Made by a program: the position numbers and the translations under genes. DNA of 64,000 bases. Origin: Helicobacter japonicus. GTDB lineage: Bacteria > Campylobacterota > Campylobacteria > Campylobacterales > Helicobacteraceae. The notes beneath the pieces were generated by a model. The model was not told the origin of the DNA. It was given only the letters and a program-made list of their open reading frames with translations, and searched no databases. This document shows, piece after piece, positions 8,457-17,318 of this stretch. Location of the stretch: the NCBI RefSeq assembly GCF_000762845.2, contig NZ_JRMQ02000010.1, forward strand, positions 1-64,000, given 5' to 3'. How positions within the stretch are numbered: the first letter of the stretch is position 1; each line of letters begins with the position of its first letter.

Positions 8457-10534
8457 TGAAAAGAGCTTGTTTGGATATGTTATTAATTATCTTTATAGGT
8501 ATTAGCTTTATTGCTTGTAGTGATAAAACCGATGAAAATTCGACACAACACCAAATACACTCCTCAATTGCACTAGAGGGAGAAGACAATCTTCATCTCC
8601 TTATGAAGAAGATTCTCACATATTATCAACCATTAAAAACAAGCCTAGAATCGCTTTTGCCTCAAAATCTTGAAGAGACACATAAACATAAATTTATGCC
8701 TGTGGAAGATAAAAAAAATGAAGTTACACAACTCCTTTGGCACGCATTTGAGCAAAATCAATCCCATCAAATTGAAATTGCTACACTTGAAAAGGCACTA
8801 GGATTAATGCAAGAATGGAGCGTGCTTTGTGCCTCGGCTAAACCTTATATGCAGATTCCTTTACTTGAAAAATATGACACACAAATTGCCATAGCTCTTA
8901 GCCTTTTATTTTTAAACAACAATAAAGGTGATAGCACCACTCTAAATAGCCTACTTGAAGGGCAATATCAAGATGCAAAAAATAGCGGCGAGCTAAGCAC
9001 GATTATAGAATCTCAAATCCAAGTGCGACTTTTAGCACTCTATGGGTTATATCATCTTGATTCCATCAATCAGAGTATGGAACATTTAGCAAGTCATAAG
9101 GTGCGTATGAGTCTCGAGAGAGATTTAGAGCAATATAAAGATTTTTTAGTAGCAGAACATTATACACTTTACCAAAAAGCCTTAGCACTCCTTAAAAATG
9201 AGATTCTCAAACATCAAGCACCCATAGACAAAATCTTTACAAAAATCTTGCAATATCCACATTATTCCGACCCATCTTTAATCGACCGCGATGATGTATA
9301 TTTACATATTGAACGCATAACAAATGCTTACGAGTTACTCAAAGCGCACAATATCCGCTCTCCACTTGCACAAGAGATTATTAATATCGCACAAAACCCC
9401 TTGAAAAATGTCTATAGTGAAACACTTATGACGCATTATCTTTATGGGCTTGATTATTTAAGCTTGGCACTTTTGGGTGAAAATATACAAGGTAATTTGC
9501 CTTTAGCACTAGAATATTTACAGCAGGATTTTCACACATTTCAAATTACGCAGCACCGCTTTGATGCACCTTTATTTCAAAACTATATGGCTTCTTTTAT
9601 TATAGGGGCTTATATTTTGGCTCATTTTTATGAAAATGAAGTATATTTTGATGAATTATTGCGTTCAGCTAAAACAGAATTAGCTCATTATAGAGATGTA
9701 ATGTCTAGTGATGATATAGAAAATTATGAGGATGCACTCTTTCTCCTAGATAAAACTGATAGAAGCAAATTTTTATCCATCAATCTTGCAGATTCTAAAC
9801 CAACAGATGAAGCAGGATATATCAAAGTCCAACTCATACTCTCTCCCCAAGAAATAGCACAAATTAATAGCCTTATTGCAAAAGAAAAAGAAACTCTTGA
9901 ACAAGGGACAAAAATGTGCCTCACTCCGCTAGAAGCAAAATTTATGCTTTCGCTTACCTATCAAGCTTATAAGACACAAGGCTTTGAAGGAGTGGCACCT
10001 GAAATGTTTCGTATTCGCCTCGGTGAAGTTTTTGATATCAACTCTATTTACAATACTCCTCTTGCACGACATTTGATTGATTTTGATTTTTTTATGCTTT
10101 TGGGCGTAGCAGATAAACAATGCTATGCACAAAATGAAGATATTAATAATGTCCTCACCACTCTTGAAGCAAAAGAGAATATTTGTGGCTATAATGTGTA
10201 TTTTGATAAAGAAAATGGTTTTATGACAGATAAGATTCTCCCCTCTCAGATTCTAGAGCAAACTGCAGATGGAAATATATATTATCGTATAAATATTGCA
10301 GATATGAATCTTAATGCTTTTATATTCCGTAATGATGAGATTGCGCTTCAAGCACTGAAAGATTCTCAAGATATAGGAGAGCTTTTACCCACTCTTCTTG
10401 CATTTTTTCCTTACATCAAAGATTATTTAGATAATCGCATTTCATCTAATGGAGCGCAGATATTACTTGACAAAGCAAAATTAAAGCCTTGCAAGATAGA
10501 AAATGACACAAGCCATTTTTCCTATTATCAATAA
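8456..10534 (+). CDS. Large putative lipoprotein of unknown function
   Basis: I do not recognise this 692-residue protein. A short signal sequence ends with FIAC-SDK near residue 21, a reasonable lipobox with Asp at +3 of the mature protein. The rest is soluble and appears almost entirely helical, rich in Leu, Gln and Glu, with no membrane spans and no catalytic motif that I can name. It is coupled to the preceding lipoprotein through a TAATG overlap and ends the operon that begins with nhaA. A helical surface or periplasmic scaffold is possible, but no function can be assigned. Confidence 0.75.
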   Translation: MKRACLDMLLIIFIGISFIACSDKTDENSTQHQIHSSIALEGEDNLHLLMKKILTYYQPLKTSLESLLPQNLEETHKHKFMPVEDKKNEVTQLLWHAFEQNQSHQIEIATLEKALGLMQEWSVLCASAKPYMQIPLLEKYDTQIAIALSLLFLNNNKGDSTTLNSLLEGQYQDAKNSGELSTIIESQIQVRLLALYGLYHLDSINQSMEHLASHKVRMSLERDLEQYKDFLVAEHYTLYQKALALLKNEILKHQAPIDKIFTKILQYPHYSDPSLIDRDDVYLHIERITNAYELLKAHNIRSPLAQEIINIAQNPLKNVYSETLMTHYLYGLDYLSLALLGENIQGNLPLALEYLQQDFHTFQITQHRFDAPLFQNYMASFIIGAYILAHFYENEVYFDELLRSAKTELAHYRDVMSSDDIENYEDALFLLDKTDRSKFLSINLADSKPTDEAGYIKVQLILSPQEIAQINSLIAKEKETLEQGTKMCLTPLEAKFMLSLTYQAYKTQGFEGVAPEMFRIRLGEVFDINSIYNTPLARHLIDFDFFMLLGVADKQCYAQNEDINNVLTTLEAKENICGYNVYFDKENGFMTDKILPSQILEQTADGNIYYRINIADMNLNAFIFRNDEIALQALKDSQDIGELLPTLLAFFPYIKDYLDNRISSNGAQILLDKAKLKPCKIENDTSHFSYYQ

Positions 10535-10637
10535 ATGAGATTCTTTATTTTCAAATAATGTTAATTGAATTTTAGCTCAAAAGTTGCAAAGACCACTTAA
10601 ATGAATGTAATGAGAGCAAAGATATAAGATAAAAATC

Positions 10638-11249
10638 TCACTTATGTAGTTGATAATATAAATCACAACCTTCTTGGTATCCCATTTCACACGCTTGAGC
10701 ATAAAAGCTAAGTGCGACTTCTTTGTTCCTTGCCACTCCCTTACCTTTTGCATACATATTACCTAGATTCATACACCCTGCGATACTTCCACCCATACAC
10801 GCACGGCTGTATAAAGACATTGCGTCTGTATAGCTTTTACTTACAAATTTACCCTCCTCACTTAGCGCACCAAGATTATTACATCCATCGGGTTCAGCAC
10901 GAGAACAAGCTAAGCGATAAAGCTGCACACTCACGCTATAATTTTGCTTGACACCGAGTCCATTTTGATACAAGATTCCAAGATTACTGCACGCCTTAAG
11001 CATACCACCATCACAAGCAATCTTATAGTATTGGGCTGCTTTAGCATACCATTGCACACCATTCTCACCTTTCATATATTCGTATGCAGCAAGATAGCAA
11101 TCATTCATCACACCTTCGTTACAGCCTGTTATGTAAGGAGAAGTTCGTTTAAGCATATCCACACTTTCATAATGATTCATATTTTCATCAGCAAGATAAG
11201 CTCCAAGACTTATATTTAAAGCTATGCCAAGTATCGTAAAGATTCTCAT
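10638..11249 (-). CDS. Sel1-like repeat (Hcp-type) secreted protein
   Basis: The 203-residue product has a signal peptide (about residues 1-20) and four to five Sel1-like repeats of about 36 residues with the pattern A-C-x-x-G-x-x-x-A-C-x-N-L-G. The two cysteines of each repeat are spaced to form the disulfide-stapled alpha/alpha hairpins of Helicobacter cysteine-rich proteins. Such proteins are exported and some bind peptidoglycan-derived ligands or interact with the host; the role of this one is unknown. Its start overlaps the stop of the next upstream SLR gene by four bases (ATGA), so they are translated together. Confidence 0.9.
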   Translation of the reverse strand: MRIFTILGIALNISLGAYLADENMNHYESVDMLKRTSPYITGCNEGVMNDCYLAAYEYMKGENGVQWYAKAAQYYKIACDGGMLKACSNLGILYQNGLGVKQNYSVSVQLYRLACSRAEPDGCNNLGALSEEGKFVSKSYTDAMSLYSRACMGGSIAGCMNLGNMYAKGKGVARNKEVALSFYAQACEMGYQEGCDLYYQLHK

Positions 11250-11896
11250 TGCTCCCCCTTAAGATTAAGTGCTTTGTAAGAATCACAACCATCTTGTGAG
11301 CCAAAATCACACGCTAATCCATAATATTCCATTGCTTTTTGTTTATCTTTTTTAACACCTTTGCCTTGATACAAAAGCTCTGCTAGATTGTAGCACGCCC
11401 TATCATCTCGTGCCAAACACGCATCAGTATAATATACTCCTGCTTGTTTATAATTTCTTTTCACACCTAAGCCCTCTTCAAACATTACACCTACATTATT
11501 ACACGCCCTCCCATAGCCACTTTGGCAAGATTGTGCATAAAGATTCAAGGCAAGTTCATAATCCTGCCTCACGCCTAAACCAAAATGATGTAAGATTCCA
11601 AGTGAATTACACGATTGATAGAATCCTCCACTACACGCCTTGTGATAATAACTCGCACTCATTGAATAATTTTGTGCAACACCACTTCCCTGAAAATAAA
11701 GAGTTCCAATAGCGTGGCAAGCACCCATATTGTCATCATAGCACGCATTTTCATACAGCCTAATAGCATTGCTTAACTCACCTTTTCTCCACGCTTCATA
11801 AGCTTTGTGCAGTGAAGTTTGCGAGTTTGACGCACACAAAGGCTGTGTGATAGTTATTCCTATAAAGATAAACATAAGACTACAAAACCTGACCAT
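11246..11896 (-). CDS. Sel1-like repeat (Hcp-type) secreted protein
   Basis: A 216-residue SLR protein, the upstream member of a two-gene operon. It has a signal peptide (cleavage probably after CAS near residue 23) and about five 36-residue repeats, each with a cysteine pair and endings such as GLGVRQDY, GLGVKRNY and GKGVKKDK. The chosen ATG has AAGGG nine bases upstream. An alternative ATG seven codons in would remove the positive n-region of the signal peptide and is less likely. The sequence TATAAT overlaps the start codon and is probably coincidental. The cysteine-paired repeats resemble the H. pylori Hcp family. Confidence 0.9.
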   Translation of the reverse strand: MVRFCSLMFIFIGITITQPLCASNSQTSLHKAYEAWRKGELSNAIRLYENACYDDNMGACHAIGTLYFQGSGVAQNYSMSASYYHKACSGGFYQSCNSLGILHHFGLGVRQDYELALNLYAQSCQSGYGRACNNVGVMFEEGLGVKRNYKQAGVYYTDACLARDDRACYNLAELLYQGKGVKKDKQKAMEYYGLACDFGSQDGCDSYKALNLKGEQ

Positions 11897-12069
11897 TATA
11901 CAAGCCCTTTGTATTTGATTTTAGAATCTTGTATGCTAAAAGCGTTCCTTTTTGCAATTTTGATATTACAAAAACTATTGTAAATCCATTAAATACACTT
12001 TAACTGCACTTTGTTATTTTTCTCATTTTTGCCTCTCTATATTTTCTATTTGATACCATTCATCTATGC

Positions 12070-13401
12070 CTAAATCCCATAACGCGCAATTTTGTGTCGT
12101 AAAAGCTCCACACTCATACCAAGCATATCACTTGCCCTTTGCAAGTCATTCGCACATTCTTTGAGAATCTGCGTAATAAGTTCTTTTTCAAGTGCGGCAA
12201 TTGTGTTTGGCTCATCATTATTTTTCTGTATATTTACACTACCAAAAGCTTTTGTGCGAGATTCTAAAAATAAATCTTTAATACTGATTTCATCACTATC
12301 GCTCAAAATCCCAGCCCTCTCCACAACAGATAAAAGCTCACGCACATTACCATACCATTCGTATGCTAAAAGCGCATCTTTAGCTTCCTGTGAAAACTTT
12401 TTTTGAGGCAAATCATATTGTGCGCACACAGATTCTAATTTCCATTCACTCAAGGGCAAAATTTCTTCCTTACGTTCTTTAAGTGAAGGTATAGGTAAAG
12501 GTATGGTTTGTAGCCTAAAAAACAAATCCTCTCGAAACTCATTTTTAGCAATTTTTGCCTGTATATCAGCATTTGTAGCAGAAATAAAACGCACATCAAT
12601 TTTTATAGGCTTTGAGCTTCCTAAACGCGTAAGAGTTTTTTCTTGCAAGACACGCAATAGTTTTGCCTGTAATGCAAGAGGCATTTCTCCAATCTCATCT
12701 AAAAATACACTGCCTCCATTAGCAGATTCTAAAATGCCTGGCTTTGGGCTTGTAGCATCGGTAAAAGCACCTTTTTCATAACCAAAAAGCTCTGATTCTA
12801 ATAAATGTTCAGGAATTGCAGCCATATTAAGTGCAACAAAAGGTGCTTGAGCGCGATGAGAATTGCGATGAATAAAATGTGCAAACACATCTTTGCCTAC
12901 ACCACTCTGCCCTAAAAGCAAAACACTTGCATCGGTTTTTGCAACCTTAAGTGCTAAGACTTTGCATTCTTCAAGCTTTGGGGAAGAGGCGATAAAATCT
13001 TTGTGGTCTGCTGTATGCTTAGGTGCGGATTTTTGTGTTTTTTGTGCAAATTGTGCAGCCTTACTACTACGTTTGATAGCCTGAATAAGTTCTTCAATCT
13101 CAAATCCCTTGATAAGAAAATCCTTTACACCTAGTCGTATAGATTTAATTGCATTTTGCACAGAAGCATTCCCTGTGATGACAATAGCCTCATATTTTCC
13201 ATTAAGTTCTTGCAAAAAGCTCAAGCCGTCCATTTGGGGCATATTAATATCAGTGATGATGAGCTCAAAACTTTCATCAAGTTTTTTTAAGGCATCTTTT
13301 GGATTCTTAAAACTCACAATCTCGTATTCCGGATAGTCTTCAAATGCTGTTTCCAATGATTTACGATAATTAATATCATCTTCTACGATTGCTATTTTCA
13401 T
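12070..13401 (-). CDS. flgR: Sigma-54-dependent flagellar response regulator FlgR
   Basis: FlgR activates RpoN-dependent class 2 flagellar genes after phosphorylation by FlgS. The 443-residue product has an N-terminal receiver domain (Asp51 as phospho-acceptor), a linker, then an AAA+ domain with a Walker A variant GQSGVGKD, the sigma-54 contact loop GAFTDA and a Walker B LDEIGEM stretch. The last ~35 residues (ending LGMSVELLRHKIARYGI) look like a Fis-type helix-turn-helix. H. pylori FlgR is about 381 residues and is known to lack a DNA-binding domain, so this is a real difference. The gene overlaps its upstream neighbour by four bases (ATGA), in the gyrA-HP0702-flgR order known from H. pylori. 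Confidence 0.93.
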   Translation of the reverse strand: MKIAIVEDDINYRKSLETAFEDYPEYEIVSFKNPKDALKKLDESFELIITDINMPQMDGLSFLQELNGKYEAIVITGNASVQNAIKSIRLGVKDFLIKGFEIEELIQAIKRSSKAAQFAQKTQKSAPKHTADHKDFIASSPKLEECKVLALKVAKTDASVLLLGQSGVGKDVFAHFIHRNSHRAQAPFVALNMAAIPEHLLESELFGYEKGAFTDATSPKPGILESANGGSVFLDEIGEMPLALQAKLLRVLQEKTLTRLGSSKPIKIDVRFISATNADIQAKIAKNEFREDLFFRLQTIPLPIPSLKERKEEILPLSEWKLESVCAQYDLPQKKFSQEAKDALLAYEWYGNVRELLSVVERAGILSDSDEISIKDLFLESRTKAFGSVNIQKNNDEPNTIAALEKELITQILKECANDLQRASDMLGMSVELLRHKIARYGI

Positions 13402-13880
13402 ACCTGCCCCTTTGATAAGATTTTCATCATAATGCTTTTATCTACAAGCTTTGCCTTAATCCTTGTAGGTGCAATTTCAAGGCTCACACGTGATCTTAAA
13501 GCATTATTCCTCCCACTTGTAGATTCACGAATATGCACTTCATACGCATAAAGACATTCTAATACCTGTTCTTTTTCTTGCTTAAGAATGCTTGTAATAA
13601 AATAAGGCATATCGTCCATAATAGGATATTTACTTGCATCAATTTCACATTGTGCAGCAACTTTATAGCCTTTTTCACCTTGATAATTCATCACGTGAGA
13701 TACGCGATAAAGTTCCTTTAAAGCGACATTGTCCCTACTTATCATTTTATAAGAAATAAGTAATTCCACCTCAACATCTTCAAAAGATTCGTTATAAGGA
13801 ATGTTATCAAGCTCATTTGCTCTCCCTATCCCATTCAATATGCTCACACACAAAAGAAATATCAAGAGTTGAAAACGCAT
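13398..13880 (-). CDS. Conserved exported protein, HP0702-like
   Basis: The 160-residue protein begins with a clear signal peptide (hydrophobic residues 4-18, probable cleavage after GRA near residue 21). It has no recognised domain. The mature part is charged and contains two cysteines (in AAQCEID and LECLYAY) that could form a disulfide in the periplasm. It lies between gyrA and flgR as HP0702 does in H. pylori, overlapping flgR by four bases and starting 25 bases after gyrA. Position next to flgR does not prove a flagellar role. Confidence 0.8.
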   Translation of the reverse strand: MRFQLLIFLLCVSILNGIGRANELDNIPYNESFEDVEVELLISYKMISRDNVALKELYRVSHVMNYQGEKGYKVAAQCEIDASKYPIMDDMPYFITSILKQEKEQVLECLYAYEVHIRESTSGRNNALRSRVSLEIAPTRIKAKLVDKSIMMKILSKGQV

Positions 13881-13905
13881 TTATAACTACTCCTTATCCT
13901 ATTTG

Positions 13906-16392
13906 TTAATCTATATTCAAACCTTCACTCCCTTCTTCATCACCCATATCTTCTTCTTTTGACTCTTTAGGACAAACATTCGCATAAGCCACTTTATCCT
14001 TACCTACATTGACAATTCTCACACCACTTGTATTGCGCCCCGCTTCTCTAATAGCCTCCGTATCCACACGAATCATTTTACCCGAACTTGTAAGCACCAT
14101 CAAATCCATATTTTCATCATTAATATTTACTACACTCACAAGTTTCCCTGTTTTTGTGGTAAGTTTTTGGACAATTACACCTTTGCCTGCACGAGATTGC
14201 AAACGATATTCTCCCGCTAAGGTTTGTTTGCCAATACCTTGCTCACTTACCGTTAAAAGCTTATCTGTATCACTTGTGATAGTTGTAGCTGCAATGACAT
14301 AATCCTTATTTGCTTTAAACTTAATGCCTGTTACCCCACGACTTACACGCCCAATCTCACGCAACTCCTCAATACCAAAACGGATACACATACCTTGATG
14401 AGTTGCGATGAATAACTCTTTTACGTTTGAATCTATAATATGTGCTGTTACAAGCTCATCATTTTCATCAAGATTAATCGCCCTCACGCCCACACTACGA
14501 ATATTGCCATACTCTTTTAGATTTGTGCGCTTTACGATACCATTTTTCGTAAAAAATACAAGTGATTTATCTTCATTGAAGTCTGTCGTTGTAATAGTCG
14601 CCATAATCTTTTCATCAGACTGGAGATTGATAAGATTCACAACTGCCTTACCAATAGCTGTGCGCCCTGCTTCTGGAATCTTATAGACTTTAAGCCAATA
14701 GAGCTGTCCTTTATTTGTTACAAACATAATTGTATCGTGTGTGTTTGCCACAAAGAAAGATTCTATAAAGTCATCATCGTGTGTATTACCGCTTATCTTA
14801 CCCTTTCCACCACGATTTTGCTTTTCATAAGTTTTGAGTAATACTCGCTTGACATAGCCTCTATGGCTCATTGTAACTACAACTTTTTCATTAGGGATTA
14901 AATCTTCTACATCAATAGCATCATAATCCTCTTCAATTTGTGTGCGCCTTTTGGTGCTAAATTTTTCCTTTATCTCTAAAAGCTCTTCTTTAACAATGCT
15001 CTTAAGCTTTTCTTCACTTTTGAGAATAGATTCTAGATAAGCAATTTGTGCTTGAAGCTGGGCATATTCCTCATTAATCTTATCTCTCTCTAAGCCTGTA
15101 AGTCTCTGCAAACGCATTTCAAGTATAGCCTTAGCTTGCAATTCGCTCAATTTAAATTTAGACACAAGTGCATTTTTTGCCTCATCAGCATCTTTTGAAG
15201 CGCGGATAGTCTTAATAACTTCATCAATATTGTCAAGCGCAATAATAAGCCCCTCTAAAATATGTGCCCTAGCCTTTGCCTTTTCAAGTTCGAAAATACT
15301 CCTACGAATAATAATCGTCTTACGATGGGCAATAAAAATCTGTAAGAGTTCAAGGAGGTTAAAAATTTTTGGCTCTTTATTATTAATTGCAAGAAGAATG
15401 ATACCAAAAGTGCTTTCCATCGTTGTAGATTTGAAAAGATGATTAAGCACAATCTCGCTCATTGCATCTCTTTTTAATTCAATAACAACCCGTATGCCTT
15501 CCCTATCACTTTCATCACGCACTTCTGAAATACCATCAATGATTTTCTCTTTTGCAAGTTCTGAAATTTGCTCTACAAGCTTTGCTTTATTAACCTGATA
15601 AGGCACCTCATCAACGACAATTACATCTTTTGTTTTAGTTTTCTCAATATGCACTTTTGCACGCACGCGTATGCGCCCACGCCCTGTGCGATAAGCCTCT
15701 AAAATCCCTGCTTTACCATAGATAATCCCACCTGTTGGAAAATCTGGTCCCTGCACAATATGAAGCACATCTTCTACGTTTCGTGTATCATTATCAATCA
15801 CATACACCAGAGCATCTATGATTTCATCAATGCGATGAGGAGGGATAGAAGTTGCCATACCCACTGCAATACCACTTGAACCATTCACAAGCAAATTTGG
15901 GAATCGTGTGGGAAGCACATCTGGCTCATTGAGTGTGTTATCATAGTTTGGCACAAACTCCACGGTATCCTTATCAATATCGCGGAGCATTTCCTCACTT
16001 GCATTTGTCATACGAGCCTCTGTATAACGCATAGCTGCAGCTCCATCGCCATCAATACTACCAAAGTTACCTTGTCCATCGACAAGTTCAAGTCGCATTG
16101 AAAAATCCTGTGCCATACGCACAAGTGCATCATAAACTGCTGTATCTCCGTGTGGGTGGTATTTACCAATCACATCACCTACAATTCTTGCACTTTTTTT
16201 ATAAGGACGACGAGGCGAGAGACTAAGCTCATTCATTGCATATAATATTCTCCTATGCACGGGCTTTAAGCCATCTTTTGCATCGGGCAATGCCCTGCCT
16301 ACAATTACACTCATAGAATAATCAAGATAGCTCTCTTTAATAGAATCATCAATTTTTACATCTATGCTATTATTTTCTATAATACTCTCCAT
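13906..16392 (-). CDS. gyrA: DNA gyrase subunit A
   Basis: GyrA is the breakage-reunion subunit of the A2B2 gyrase that introduces negative supercoils. The 828-residue protein has the winged-helix/tower region, with the catalytic tyrosine at residue 123 in [10 protein letters not shown], and a C-terminal beta-pinwheel that starts with a GyrA-box variant, QNRGGKG. The quinolone region reads [10 protein letters not shown] with Thr84 and Asp88; by comparison with C. jejuni Thr86 and Asp90 this is the wild-type state. The C-terminus is acidic. It is the first gene of the gyrA-HP0702-flgR run. A TAAAAT about 35 bases upstream of the ATG is a possible -10 box, and the neighbouring lysE is divergent. 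Confidence 0.98.
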   Translation of the reverse strand: MESIIENNSIDVKIDDSIKESYLDYSMSVIVGRALPDAKDGLKPVHRRILYAMNELSLSPRRPYKKSARIVGDVIGKYHPHGDTAVYDALVRMAQDFSMRLELVDGQGNFGSIDGDGAAAMRYTEARMTNASEEMLRDIDKDTVEFVPNYDNTLNEPDVLPTRFPNLLVNGSSGIAVGMATSIPPHRIDEIIDALVYVIDNDTRNVEDVLHIVQGPDFPTGGIIYGKAGILEAYRTGRGRIRVRAKVHIEKTKTKDVIVVDEVPYQVNKAKLVEQISELAKEKIIDGISEVRDESDREGIRVVIELKRDAMSEIVLNHLFKSTTMESTFGIILLAINNKEPKIFNLLELLQIFIAHRKTIIIRRSIFELEKAKARAHILEGLIIALDNIDEVIKTIRASKDADEAKNALVSKFKLSELQAKAILEMRLQRLTGLERDKINEEYAQLQAQIAYLESILKSEEKLKSIVKEELLEIKEKFSTKRRTQIEEDYDAIDVEDLIPNEKVVVTMSHRGYVKRVLLKTYEKQNRGGKGKISGNTHDDDFIESFFVANTHDTIMFVTNKGQLYWLKVYKIPEAGRTAIGKAVVNLINLQSDEKIMATITTTDFNEDKSLVFFTKNGIVKRTNLKEYGNIRSVGVRAINLDENDELVTAHIIDSNVKELFIATHQGMCIRFGIEELREIGRVSRGVTGIKFKANKDYVIAATTITSDTDKLLTVSEQGIGKQTLAGEYRLQSRAGKGVIVQKLTTKTGKLVSVVNINDENMDLMVLTSSGKMIRVDTEAIREAGRNTSGVRIVNVGKDKVAYANVCPKESKEEDMGDEEGSEGLNID

Positions 16393-16479
16393 TGCTACAT
16401 TGCTCCAAACAAGGTTTTCAAAACCTAATATTTTAGCCCAAATTCGCTAAAAATAGGCTTACTTTTAAGCAAAAGTTTA

Positions 16480-16485
16480 TATAAT
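16480..16485 (+). promoter_or_regulatory. -10 box (TATAAT) for the LysE-family exporter gene
   Basis: A perfect TATAAT sits 43 bases before the start codon, in the 135-base divergent gap between gyrA and the LysE gene, preceded by an AT-rich stretch. Expected transcription start is near base 16492. Confidence 0.5.
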
Positions 16486-16527
16486 TTATTGCCTTGATAA
16501 TACATCTTACAATAGAGAATCTTAAAA

Positions 16528-17157
16528 ATGGAAATAGTGGAAAAAATTATTCTTTTATGCCTTATAGGATTTTTTGCCGCAATCACACCTGGACCTGATA
16601 TACTTCTTACAATTAAAACAACTTTGCGTTTTGGTGCATTTCAGGCTTTTAAGGTTTTACTTGGTATTGCAAGTGGCTGGTGCTTATATCTTGTATTTAT
16701 TTATATGGGGCTAAGTCATTGGCTCAATACCCCTATCACACAACTCATTCTTAGCCTTATTGGTGGTAGTTATCTACTCTATCTAGGATTCCTTATGCTC
16801 ACAATAAAAGAGGAAAATTACAACCTAGCAGAATCTCCACAAACACAAAAAGATGGTTATCTACAAGGCTTAATCATTAATCTTTCTAATCCTAAAGCAA
16901 TCTTATTTTTTATGTTTTTGGTTACACCATTTATTGATGAAGGTATGGAATTAGGTTTAATTGCCCTATGGTGTTCGCTTTTTATAGCCTTTGTATCTGT
17001 AATAGTATGTGCAAGTATAGCAAGAAATTATATCAACACACACACCTTTATAATCATTGATAGAATTTGTGGATTACTTTTTGTATGCTTTTCGTGGCTT
17101 TTGTATTTTGAATTTGGCGAGTTGTTAATAAGTATAAATGTTTCTATTATTATGTAA
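16528..17157 (+). CDS. LysE/RhtB family amino-acid exporter
   Basis: The 209-residue protein has six predicted membrane helices and the family signature near residue 20, ITPGPDILLTIKTTLRFG, followed by a G-rich second helix. A conserved Asn-Pro-Lys-Ala motif (LSNPKAILFF) occurs near residue 120. RhtB/LysE proteins export amino acids or small amines by exchange with protons. The exact substrate cannot be told from the sequence. The gene is transcribed alone, divergent from gyrA; the gap downstream carries two palindromes that could regulate the next gene. Confidence 0.9.
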   Translation: MEIVEKIILLCLIGFFAAITPGPDILLTIKTTLRFGAFQAFKVLLGIASGWCLYLVFIYMGLSHWLNTPITQLILSLIGGSYLLYLGFLMLTIKEENYNLAESPQTQKDGYLQGLIINLSNPKAILFFMFLVTPFIDEGMELGLIALWCSLFIAFVSVIVCASIARNYINTHTFIIIDRICGLLFVCFSWLLYFEFGELLISINVSIIM

Positions 17158-17192
17158 CATTTTATCAATAGAATCTATAAACACTACATTCC

Positions 17193-17225
17193 ATAATAGT
17201 ATAAAAGTAACATTTATACTATTAT
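17193..17225. promoter_or_regulatory. 13-bp perfect inverted repeat, operator-like
   Basis: ATAATAGTATAAA (17193-17205) and its exact reverse complement (17213-17225) flank a 7-base spacer. The arms are nearly all A/T and no T-run follows, so it is a poor intrinsic terminator. It looks more like a binding site for a dimeric regulator. It lies between the LysE gene end and the alanine symporter start, about 95 bases before the latter. Fur, NikR and PerR sites in this group are AT-rich dyads of similar size, but the match to any published consensus is not good enough to name one. Confidence 0.55.
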
Positions 17226-17243
17226 CCACCCCCTTACTTTCTT

Positions 17244-17269
17244 TAATAAAATATAAAAATATTTTATTA
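17244..17269. promoter_or_regulatory. 10-bp perfect inverted repeat next to the symporter promoter
   Basis: TAATAAAATA (17244-17253) pairs exactly with TATTTTATTA (17260-17269) around a 6-base spacer. Its right end continues into ATTATCCA, the same eight bases that end the dyad at 17193-17225. A TATAAA that could serve as a -10 box overlaps the centre, so a bound protein would be expected to block or shift transcription of the symporter gene. With such an AT-rich sequence, chance palindromes are more common, so confidence is moderate. Confidence 0.45.
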
Positions 17270-17318
17270 TCCATTGAATTGTAAAATAACTGCAAATGGC
17301 TTATTTCAAAGGAACATA

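Noticed and set aside
12000-12070. Sigma-54 or sigma-28 promoters near flgR or pflA
   Set aside because: I found no GG-N10-GC pair or sigma-28 box in a convincing place upstream of either gene.
17193-17225. Palindrome as terminator of the LysE gene
   Set aside because: The stem is almost all A/T and no T-run follows on either strand.
17274-17318. In-frame extension of the alanine symporter to a TTG at 17274
   Set aside because: No ribosome site before the TTG and it would run over the palindrome/promoter region; ATG at 17319 has AAAGGA.
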